Below are positions 1 through 5,443 of a stretch of DNA of 5,454 nucleotides, in pieces. The position numbers were made by a program, and so were the translations under genes. This DNA is from an uncultured Oscillospiraceae bacterium (GTDB lineage: Bacteria; Bacillota; Clostridia; Oscillospirales; Ruminococcaceae): NCBI GenBank assembly GCA_934408835.1, contig CAKRVU010000096.1, positions 1 through 5,454 of the forward strand, read 5' to 3'. The notes under the pieces were generated by a model. The model did no database searches. It worked only from the letters and a program-made list of their open reading frames with translations, and was not told the DNA's origin. Every line of letters begins with the position of its first letter. Position 1 is the stretch's first letter.

Positions 1-628
1 CCTCAGAAGCGTGGTCAGCTGCACAGCGAGAAATAGCAAGTCCAATCAATTCGTGTGCCTTTTGCTCCGACTCATCTTTTAATTGCTGCTCAAAAGACGC
101 AAGGCGAACCGCTTTTTCGTGAGTCAATTCGCCGTCAAACCGCTTTAAAAGATATTCCTTGGCCTGCGCGGCTGTAAATCCGGAAATGGTCTCAAGCAGT
201 TTTTGTTGTTGATTGCTGTATTCTTTCGCCTCTTTTTTGTGCTCCTCCGCCTGTTTGAGCTTTTCTTGAAGCTGCTCTTCCTTCTTTTCGTGTGCTTCCA
301 GTTTGCGGTCGAGCGTTTCTTCCTTTTGCTGCAGCCGGCGTTCCTGACGAAGTACCTCGTTACGGCGGTCTTTGATTTCTCCTTCTGCTTCATTGCGAAG
401 CTTGTAGATGTCGTCCTTTGCTTCAATTAAGGCTTGCTTTTTTTGGGCTGCGGCTTCTTTGCCCGCGTCCTGCAAAATTCGAGCCGCCTGATCTTCAGCG
501 CTCCCAATTTCAGCCTCTGCGATTTGTTTTCGATATTTAACGCCGATTTTGAAAAAGAGGACGCTGCATAAACCGCCAGAGACAATGACGGCAATCACAA
601 TGCATAAAATTACAATTGCGGTGTCCAT
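1..628 (-). CDS. rny: Ribonuclease Y, N-terminal part (runs off the window)
   Basis: RNase Y is the membrane-anchored endoribonuclease that starts bulk mRNA decay and processing in many Bacillota. The 209 complete codons seen here begin [19 protein letters not shown], one hydrophobic anchor at about residues 4-26, followed by basic residues (KIGVKYRKQ). A long Lys/Glu/Gln/Arg-rich coiled coil runs from about residue 35 to 195. The last residues, [13 protein letters not shown], match the conserved segment just before the KH domain. The KH and HD catalytic domains (family length about 515-520 residues) lie beyond base 1, so catalytic residues cannot be checked. The ATG at 628-626 is secure: an in-frame TGA lies directly upstream, and an AGGAGG (640-645) sits 11 nt away. 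It is transcribed divergently from alaS. Family assignment is confident from anchor, coiled coil and the CAADH segment together. Confidence 0.95.
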   Translation of the reverse strand, partial: MDTAIVILCIVIAVIVSGGLCSVLFFKIGVKYRKQIAEAEIGSAEDQAARILQDAGKEAAAQKKQALIEAKDDIYKLRNEAEGEIKDRRNEVLRQERRLQQKEETLDRKLEAHEKKEEQLQEKLKQAEEHKKEAKEYSNQQQKLLETISGFTAAQAKEYLLKRFDGELTHEKAVRLASFEQQLKDESEQKAHELIGLAISRCAADHASE

Positions 629-832
629 TCAGATAAGAACCTCCTTTTTTACTTTATTTCTTTCATCAAATGAAGGGTGTTTTTAAGAAAAGAAAATCGT
701 TTTTATCCGGCAACTGTAGGGTTGCTGTCAAACCGATTACGGCTTTATCGCTATATTCAACCGTTCCGATCAGCATTTTGATCAGGTAATCGGATTTTGA
801 TAGTAATCACACTGCTGGCATAATATAGTTTT
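629..832 (-). other. Structured 5' leader of rny
   Basis: If transcription starts about 7 nt after the -10 box, the rny mRNA has an untranslated leader of about 200 nt. It contains a perfect 8-bp inverted repeat (GTAATCGG at 786-793, CCGATTAC at 733-740). Between these arms is a small GATCA/TGATC hairpin, and after them a GCAAC/GTTGC hairpin (710-725). A 36-codon open frame (666-776, ATG start) lies inside it but has no ribosome binding site. The strong AGGAGG at 640-645 is the only clear translation signal. No stem followed by a U-run is seen, so it does not look like an attenuator. Folding is inferred by eye only. Confidence 0.45.
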
Positions 833-861
833 ATTGTAAAACACAAACGGGAATCTGTCAA
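833..861 (-). promoter_or_regulatory. Sigma-A promoter for rny
   Basis: Read on the minus strand, TTGACA (861-856) is separated by exactly 17 nt from TACAAT (838-833), a near-consensus housekeeping promoter pointing at rny. The predicted start is near 826. A second, much poorer candidate (TTGACA at 731-726, 18-nt spacer, GATAAA) lies inside the leader and may be chance. Confidence 0.75.
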
Positions 862-1112
862 GGGGAAATTCAAATAAGCTCACGCCCGTCTCATAAAAAC
901 AAAGGAAGTCAAATGAACAGTTAGCATCTTTAAGAAAGAACAGAGAATATACTTGCCTTGACAAAAGACTTCTTAGCAACTGCAGCAATCAAATTTTTAT
1001 GGACAGTAAGAGCACGTTTTTACAAAAAATTCATGACTTTCTATGTTTAACATCTTTTGAAAAACTGGGATTTCATTGGTATTTTTATGGATTGCTTTCT
1101 GTTCATAATTAC

Positions 1113-1127
1113 ATCATTGCCAATGAT
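1113..1127. repeat. Near-perfect palindrome ATCATTG-C-CAATGAT
   Basis: Two perfect 7-bp arms flank a single central base. It lies at the left edge of a repeat-dense patch between the two divergent promoters, about 250 bp upstream of the rny -35 box and about 375 bp from the alaS one. It could be a protein-binding site or part of a decayed element; nothing in the sequence decides which. Confidence 0.5.
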
Positions 1128-1140
1128 ATATGCACTGTGA

Positions 1141-1178
1141 ATTTGTAGCGCACTGTGGAGTTTTCCTGTACTACAAAT
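1141..1178. repeat. 8-bp inverted repeat ATTTGTAG / CTACAAAT
   Basis: Perfect 8-bp arms (1141-1148 and 1171-1178) enclose 22 bases. A direct repeat, CACTGTG, occurs just before the left arm (1133-1139) and again within the loop (1151-1157). The right arm runs into the tandem duplication at 1175-1194. There is no T-run, so it is not a terminator. Confidence 0.5.
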
Positions 1179-1194
1179 CGCTTTAAATCGCTTT
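1175..1194. repeat. Tandem duplication of AAATCGCTTT
   Basis: The 10-mer AAATCGCTTT occurs twice head to tail with no gap (1175-1184, 1185-1194). This is most simply a replication-slippage duplication in non-coding DNA. A minus-strand open stretch (1186-1293) ends in a TAA at 1183-1185 that spans the junction between the two copies. Confidence 0.8.
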
Positions 1195-1502
1195 CTCGTC
1201 TATTACAACTACTTCTCCATCTGTTCCAATCCGTTTCCACAGTATCTTGATCACTGCATTTCCACCTTCTCTGCCATCCCCATGCTTAAGATTTTATGAA
1301 TAAATCACTAGGTTTCTCAATGTACCTATTTTCACATAGTACCGCACAGATGATGAGCTGCCAATACATATTTCACATAACATGCATGCTCATTATACTT
1401 TATTTCAAATATCCGCTTTCTCATTTTTTACATCTATCTCATCTTTCGAATTCTAGGATACCGTTTTTAGTAAGCCAGACGTGACTCTTTTTTGACAACT
1501 CC

Positions 1503-1531
1503 TTGACAGCCTACCGGATTTGTGATATCAT
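1503..1531 (+). promoter_or_regulatory. Extended -10 sigma-A promoter for alaS
   Basis: TTGACA (1503-1508), a 17-nt spacer and TATCAT (1526-1531), with TG one base upstream of the -10 box (1523-1524), make a strong extended -10 promoter. The expected start is near 1538, giving a leader of about 250 nt. The 14-mer at 1521-1534 matches the secG promoter (4972-4985) at 13 of 14 positions. An additional TTGACA sits at 1492-1497, one helical turn upstream, with no matching -10 of its own. Confidence 0.85.
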
Positions 1532-1537
1532 GAAAAC

Positions 1538-1788
1538 GGTTTCAGACTGCGATTTAATCCAGTCCAACAGGATAGTAAAAAACGCAGCCTGATGAGAAAA
1601 AACAGCGGTTACAGTCCGCTCACGAACACTCTTTTTGCAGCTATGCATTTTCCGGCGCATCAGAAAGAATCGCCACTCATCCAAACGCTTTTGCAGCGGC
1701 AAAGAGAACCCCTATGACGACGATACCTTCTCGTTTTAATCTGAACGGGAGCTTTTTTCTATCATTTTTAATCTGTTTGGAGGAATCA
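1538..1788 (+). promoter_or_regulatory. Structured alaS leader, probable transcription attenuator
   Basis: The leader can form a 10-position stem with one A-C mismatch (1542-1551 with 1583-1592), a second hairpin AGCGG/CCGCT (1604-1620), and a terminator-like hairpin (1728-1758). GACTG/CAGTC (1545-1564) would compete with the first stem. GAGAA (1704-1708) is exactly complementary to TTCTC (1728-1732), the 5' half of the terminator stem, and so offers a possible antiterminator. Many Bacillota alaS genes are controlled by T-box riboswitches, but the T-box consensus (TGGNACCGCG) is absent here. The nearest match is GACGATACC at 1718-1726, which lacks the essential TGG. An open frame of 41 codons without a ribosome binding site (1592-1717) lies in the leader. 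Regulation is inferred, not shown. Confidence 0.5.
1728..1758 (+). terminator. Intrinsic terminator (attenuator) upstream of alaS
   Basis: TTCTCGTT (1728-1735) pairs along its full length with AACGGGAG (1744-1751), counting two G-U pairs, around an 8-nt loop. One C and then six T residues (1753-1758) follow. It lies 20 nt upstream of the alaS GGAGG, inside the leader, so it would stop transcription before the gene. The stem is moderate in strength (8 bp with two wobbles), which suits conditional termination. Confidence 0.6.
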
Positions 1789-1791
1789 ATG

Positions 1792-4449
1792 ATGCAATGG
1801 ACAGGCGTAAATGAACTGCGCGAAAAATTTCTTGCTTTTTTTGAACAAAAGGGACATAAACGGTTGGAAAGCTTCCCGCTCATTCCGCAGGAGGATCACA
1901 GCCTGCTACTGATCAATTCAGGAATGGCGCCGATGAAAAAATGGTTTTTAGGACAAAGCGTTCCCCCTTCCAAGCGGGTAACCACCTGCCAAAAATGCAT
2001 TCGCACGCCCGACATTGAACGCGTGGGGAAAACCTGTCGCCACGGCACCTTTTTTGAAATGCTCGGCAACTTTTCCTTTGGCGATTATTTTAAAGAAGAA
2101 GCCACTGCATGGGCATGGGAATTTGTAACGCAGGAACTGGAAATCCCTGTCGAACGCCTCTTTATCTCGATTTATGAAAAGGACGACGAGGCTTACGAAA
2201 TCTGGACCAAAAAACGCGGCGTTGACCCCTCTCATATCGTACGCCTGGGCAAAGAAGATAACTTTTGGGAGATAGGTTCCGGTCCCTGCGGCCCCTGCTC
2301 CGAAATCTACTTTGACCGCGGTCCGGAAACAGGCTGCCAAAGTCCCGACTGCGGAGTCGGCTGCGACTGCGACCGGTTTGTAGAGTTCTGGAACCTGGTA
2401 TTTTCCCAGTATAACAGCGATGGAAACGGTCATTATGAACCGATGGAACGCCCCAACATTGATACCGGAATGGGTCTTGAACGTCTAGCCTGTATCCTCC
2501 AAGAGGTAGACAACCTCTTTGAGGTGGATACAGTGCAGAACATTATGACGCACATCTGCCGGATTGCACACACCAAATACCATGAAAACCCCACAACCGA
2601 TATTTATCTGCGCGTCATCACTGACCATATCCGAAGCAGCGTCTTTTTGGTTGCAGACGGAGTCATTCCGGGCAACGAAGGGCGCGAATATGTGCTCAGA
2701 AGACTGATTCGCCGCGCCGCGCGCAATGGGAAACTTCTGGGGATTACCCGCCCGTTCTTATATGAAGTGGCGCAAACAGTCGTTGCAGAAAACAAAGCGG
2801 CTTATCCTCGGCTGACCGAACTGTCCGATTATATTCAGCAGATCATTCAAGCCGAAGAGGAAAACTTTCATAAAATCCTGGAACGCGGCATGAATCTGCT
2901 CAATCAGACGATTGACCGATTGGACGCGCGAATGGAGGACACCCTTTCCGCCGAAGAATGTTTTGCCCTCTGTGATACCCACGGATTCCCCTTCGATTTA
3001 ATCAAGGAATTTGTAGAAGAACGGAATATGCAAGTAGACGAAGCGGGCTACCGCGAACTGATGGAGCAACAGCGTACACGCGCCCGAAACGCAGCGGCGT
3101 CCGATTCAGTCGCCTGGTCGGAGGATACTGTACGGCTTCAGGAACCGGCTACCGAGTTTATCGGTTACGAAACCTTTTCCTGTGAAGCTTCTCTCCTCCA
3201 TATCTTCGATGAAAATACAGAAATAGAGACCGCCAAAGCCAGCCAAACAGTCCGTCTGATATTCGACCGCACTCCCTTCTATGCAGAAAGCGGCGGGCAG
3301 GTGGCCGACCACGGAATCTTTACTCTTGAAGACGCTGTAGTGAATATCAGCGACTGCCAAAAGATTCCATCGGGACAATACGTCCACTTTGGTAAAGTCA
3401 TGACCGGTCAAATACAACGAGGTCAAAACGGCACGTTGCAGATTGACGGTGCCCGGCGCGCAGCGATTGCCCGCAACCATACGGCAGCTCATCTGCTCCA
3501 GCGTGCGCTGCGGAATGTGTTGGGAAATCACGTTCACCAGTCAGGACAGCTGGTGGACAACCGGCGCCTGCGGTTTGACTTCAATCACTTCGAGCCGCTT
3601 TCCGCAAACGAAATAAAGCGGATATCGCAAGAAGTCAACGACCAGATTTTATCCGGACTCCCTGTCCAAATTTGCGAGACCGACATTCAAACGGCAAAAA
3701 AACGCGGCGCTATGGCGCTGTTTGGAGAAAAATATGGTGAAATTGTCCGAATGGTAAATGCAGGCGGCTACTCGATAGAGCTTTGCGGCGGCACCCATGT
3801 GGACAATACGGCAAAAATCGGATTGTTTCAGATTTTGTCCGAAAGCTCCGCTTCAGCCGGTATTCGCCGCATCGAGGCTGTGACCGGTTCCGGCGTTTTA
3901 AACCTGATTTGTGAAACTCAGTCCCTCCTTCACAACGCCTGTCAGCCGCTAAAGCTTTCCAATCCTCAAGATCTTCCGCAAAAAATCAAGGCGCTCTCCG
4001 CCGAATTGAAAGAGGCAAAACGGGAAATCGATTCTTTGAACAGCCGGTTAGCCTCCAATCAGCTCGAACAACTGTTCAGCGACGGCATTACCGAGGTGGA
4101 CGGAATCCGCGTAGCCTCCACCACCTTCAGCGGCGTTGACAATAAGGCGCTCCGAACCATTGGCGACCGCTTCAAGGAAAAGAGTGGCGCGCTGGTAGCG
4201 GCATTCGCCACCATCAAAGACGGAAAAGGAACCCTCCTTGTCATCTGTACCCCCGAAGCGATCAAACGCGGAGCGCGCGCCGGAGATATTGTCCGCGAGC
4301 TGGCCGCCCTTGCCGGCGGAAAAGGCGGCGGTCGTCCTGACAGCGCCATGGCCGGCATTCGTGAAATTTTCAAATTGGACGAAGCCCTAGCGCAGCTTCC
4401 GGCAATTGTGCAAAAATGGACTCATCCCGATCAGGAAGAAACACTGTAA
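1792..4449 (+). CDS. alaS: Alanine--tRNA ligase (AlaRS)
   Basis: Class II synthetase that charges tRNA-Ala and edits mischarged Ser/Gly-tRNA-Ala in the cytoplasm. Its 885 residues are close to the E. coli protein (876). Order of parts: catalytic domain with INSGMAPM (41-48), motif 2 around RHGTFFEMLGNFSFGDYF (83-100) and motif 3 GMGLERL (226-232); tRNA-recognition segment with PGNEGREYVLRRLIRRA (293-309); editing domain with HTAAH (H563, H567) and CGGTH (C665, H669), the complete zinc-binding set; coiled coil (about 728-760); C-Ala/DHHA1 domain with GGKGGGRPD (842-850). The frame is open back to 1714, but GGAGG (1779-1783) lies 8 nt before ATG 1792 and 5 nt before the adjacent ATG 1789. Either could be used; 1792 gives the usual MQWTGVNELR start. 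A Cys cluster (C182, C187, C191, C193) is present in the catalytic domain. Confidence 0.98.
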   Translation: MQWTGVNELREKFLAFFEQKGHKRLESFPLIPQEDHSLLLINSGMAPMKKWFLGQSVPPSKRVTTCQKCIRTPDIERVGKTCRHGTFFEMLGNFSFGDYFKEEATAWAWEFVTQELEIPVERLFISIYEKDDEAYEIWTKKRGVDPSHIVRLGKEDNFWEIGSGPCGPCSEIYFDRGPETGCQSPDCGVGCDCDRFVEFWNLVFSQYNSDGNGHYEPMERPNIDTGMGLERLACILQEVDNLFEVDTVQNIMTHICRIAHTKYHENPTTDIYLRVITDHIRSSVFLVADGVIPGNEGREYVLRRLIRRAARNGKLLGITRPFLYEVAQTVVAENKAAYPRLTELSDYIQQIIQAEEENFHKILERGMNLLNQTIDRLDARMEDTLSAEECFALCDTHGFPFDLIKEFVEERNMQVDEAGYRELMEQQRTRARNAAASDSVAWSEDTVRLQEPATEFIGYETFSCEASLLHIFDENTEIETAKASQTVRLIFDRTPFYAESGGQVADHGIFTLEDAVVNISDCQKIPSGQYVHFGKVMTGQIQRGQNGTLQIDGARRAAIARNHTAAHLLQRALRNVLGNHVHQSGQLVDNRRLRFDFNHFEPLSANEIKRISQEVNDQILSGLPVQICETDIQTAKKRGAMALFGEKYGEIVRMVNAGGYSIELCGGTHVDNTAKIGLFQILSESSASAGIRRIEAVTGSGVLNLICETQSLLHNACQPLKLSNPQDLPQKIKALSAELKEAKREIDSLNSRLASNQLEQLFSDGITEVDGIRVASTTFSGVDNKALRTIGDRFKEKSGALVAAFATIKDGKGTLLVICTPEAIKRGARAGDIVRELAALAGGKGGGRPDSAMAGIREIFKLDEALAQLPAIVQKWTHPDQEETL

Positions 4450-4482
4450 ATAATCTGCAAAGGTCAGGAAACAAAAAATCAA

Positions 4483-4504
4483 TGGCGGCAACAGTACGTC
4501 GCCA
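4483..4504 (+). other. Small hairpin between alaS and the HIT gene
   Basis: TGGCG (4483-4487) and CGCCA (4500-4504) form a perfect 5-bp stem around 12 nt, ending 9 nt before the AGGAG of the next gene. No T-run follows, so it should not end transcription. The gap between the two genes is only 77 nt and holds no promoter that I can see, which favours co-transcription. Confidence 0.35.
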
Positions 4505-4526
4505 ATTCAGAATAGGAGCGAAGACC

Positions 4527-4865
4527 ATGAACAATTGTTTGTTTTGTAATCTTGCAGCGGGCAAAATTCCATCTAAAAAAGTGTATGAGGATGAAACGAT
4601 TCTTGCATTTTACGATGTTTCTCCGATTGCACCGGTACACGTTCTGATTATTCCGAAGGAGCATATCGCGTCGCCTAACGATGTATCAGAAGAAAATGCA
4701 GCTGTTATCGCGCATATTTTTCAGACCATCCCCTTGCTGGCAAAACAGCTCGGACTCCAGAACGGATACCGCGTAATCACCAATTGTGGAAAGGATGGCG
4801 GACAGACAGTGCCCCATCTTCACTTCCATCTCCTGGGCGGGAAAGCAATGAATTGGAGCTGCTGA
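4527..4865 (+). CDS. HIT family (HINT-type) nucleotide-binding hydrolase
   Basis: Histidine-triad protein of the HINT branch, a cytoplasmic hydrolase acting on AMP conjugates such as phosphoramidates and aminoacyl-adenylates. Its 112 residues match the family's usual 110-115. It begins MNNCLFCNLAAGKIPS, with the CxxC of the zinc-binding subgroup (C4, C7); H46 in PKEHI and H97 are the likely partner ligands. It ends with the triad HLHFH (H97, H99, H101) followed by LLGGKAMNW. H99 and H101 belong to the nucleotide-binding and catalytic set, with H99 the expected nucleophile position. AGGAG (4514-4518) lies 8 nt from ATG 4527. An in-frame ATG at 4482 has no binding site and would only add residues unlike the family. 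The gene sits 77 nt after alaS and is probably in the same transcript. The physiological substrate is not known from sequence. Confidence 0.95.
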   Translation: MNNCLFCNLAAGKIPSKKVYEDETILAFYDVSPIAPVHVLIIPKEHIASPNDVSEENAAVIAHIFQTIPLLAKQLGLQNGYRVITNCGKDGGQTVPHLHFHLLGGKAMNWSC

Positions 4866-4878
4866 CGTTTGGTCAGCA
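4860..4878 (+). other. Hairpin overlapping the HIT gene stop codon
   Basis: TGCTGAC (4860-4866) and GTCAGCA (4872-4878) form a perfect 7-bp stem with a 5-nt loop, and the TGA stop (4863-4865) is inside the left arm. It is the only strong hairpin after the alaS-HIT unit. No T-run follows, so it is not a typical intrinsic terminator; it could protect the 3' end or work with a factor. Confidence 0.4.
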
Positions 4879-4953
4879 TGCCTGCTCAGCCTGTGCAGTC
4901 GTCCAAAGAAAAGCGCAGCATTTTGAATGGCGGATAAATTTTTAGAAAAAAAC

Positions 4954-4982
4954 TTGCATGCAGGTGAAACCTGTGATATAAT
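4954..4982 (+). promoter_or_regulatory. Extended -10 sigma-A promoter for secG, with spacer palindrome
   Basis: TTGCAT (4954-4959), a 17-nt spacer and a perfect TATAAT (4977-4982), with TG at 4974-4975, make an extended -10 promoter. The expected start is near 4989. The spacer contains a perfect inverted repeat, CAGGT-GAA-ACCTG (4961-4973), and the -35 box overlaps the palindrome TGCATGCA (4955-4962). A regulator bound to either would block polymerase; none is identified. Confidence 0.8.
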
Positions 4983-4988
4983 GAATCT

Positions 4989-5170
4989 GATAGAATGTTT
5001 GCGCTGCCAATCAACCAAAATACACCCCTATAGCCAATGCTGTTTTCGTCTCTGTCAGCAGGATAAAAAAACAGTCGCTCATCCTTCTCTTTTCATGGGG
5101 TTTTGCGTAAACAGATTGCGCCATTTGACGCTTTTGCTGAACGGTACAAAGAAAAAAGAACAATCAAAAT
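4989..5170 (+). other. Long 5' leader of secG
   Basis: About 190 nt separate the predicted transcription start from the secG start codon. CTGTTTT (5040-5046) and AAAACAG (5068-5074) can form a 7-bp stem, while AGGAT (5060-5064) and ATCCT (5081-5085) form an alternative that cannot coexist with it in a simple nested fold. No U-run terminator, tRNA or known riboswitch signature was recognised, and no small gene with a ribosome binding site is present. Confidence 0.35.
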
Positions 5171-5182
5171 GGAGGTTATATG

Positions 5183-5443
5183 ATGTCGATTTGGGAAATC
5201 ATCGGCGGTGTTTTACTGATTATTTCCGGCATATTGCTGGTTATCATCGTGCTTTCGCAAGAAGGAAAGGAAAACGGTCTTTCCGGAGCGATTCAAGGAG
5301 GAAGTGCAGAATCCTACTTGAATACCAACGGCGGAAACCGCACCAGAGACGCACGTTTAAAGAGAATGACCAAAATCCTGGCAATCGTCTTTTTTGTATT
5401 GACGATACTCGCTAACGTTGCCGCCGTTTTTCTATCGGTTTAA
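5183..5443 (+). CDS. secG: Preprotein translocase subunit SecG
   Basis: SecG is the small, non-essential subunit of the SecYEG channel that assists SecA-driven export across the cytoplasmic membrane. The 86 residues, typical for Gram-positive SecG (about 75-90), contain two membrane helices: SIWEIIGGVLLIISGILLVI (about 2-23) and a second from about 60 to 83 (ILAIVFFVLTILANVAAVFL). Between them is the family's conserved cytosolic loop, VLSQEGKENGLSGAIQGGS, followed by a basic stretch (RTRDARLKRM). GGAGG (5171-5175) lies 7 nt before ATG 5183 and only 4 nt before the adjacent ATG 5180; I take 5183, though an 87-residue product from 5180 is possible. It has its own promoter. The next gene is outside the window; rnr is a common neighbour in Bacillota. 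Confidence 0.96.
   Translation: MSIWEIIGGVLLIISGILLVIIVLSQEGKENGLSGAIQGGSAESYLNTNGGNRTRDARLKRMTKILAIVFFVLTILANVAAVFLSV

Larger units (their letters stand above)
862..1502. other. Long divergent intergenic region without a convincing gene
   Basis: About 640 bases separate the divergent rny and alaS promoters. The region is AT-rich. Its open frames (for example plus 1296-1484 and minus 782-988) lack ribosome binding sites and have unlikely composition. It does hold short repeats: ATTTTTATGGA at 993-1003 and 1081-1091, a cluster of palindromes and direct repeats at 1113-1194, and two TTGACA copies 11 bp apart at 1492-1508. On the minus strand, 1186-1293 and 1442-1510 read as short protein-like stretches that could be decayed coding sequence. 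No tRNA, rRNA, SRP RNA, tmRNA or RNase P signature was recognised. Confidence 0.6.

Noticed and set aside
203..430. 75-codon Phe/Leu-rich plus-strand frame
   Set aside because: It is the complement of the Lys/Glu-rich RNase Y coiled coil.
782..988. 68-codon minus-strand open frame with TTG start
   Set aside because: No ribosome binding site; it spans the rny promoter and is Phe-rich in an AT-rich stretch.
1296..1484. 62-codon plus-strand open frame
   Set aside because: No ribosome binding site, low-complexity hydrophobic/Ser/His composition, in AT-rich spacer.
1588..1630. CTGATGAG near GAAC, reminiscent of a hammerhead ribozyme core
   Set aside because: The helix that should directly follow CUGAUGA does not form, the closing GAAA is missing, and no cleavage-site helix is seen.
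1700..1760. T-box riboswitch for alaS
   Set aside because: No TGGNACCGCG element and no recognisable Stem I motifs; only the terminator is in the expected place.
1714..1791. Upstream ATG extending AlaRS by 26 residues
   Set aside because: The extension overlaps the terminator hairpin, has no ribosome binding site and does not resemble AlaRS N-termini.
1948..2433. 161-codon frame antisense to alaS
   Set aside because: It mirrors the strongly conserved AlaRS catalytic domain; there is no start signal and no family resemblance.
4927..5415. 162-codon frame overlapping the secG promoter and gene
   Set aside because: It has no ribosome binding site, runs through the promoter and leader, and its second half is secG read out of frame.
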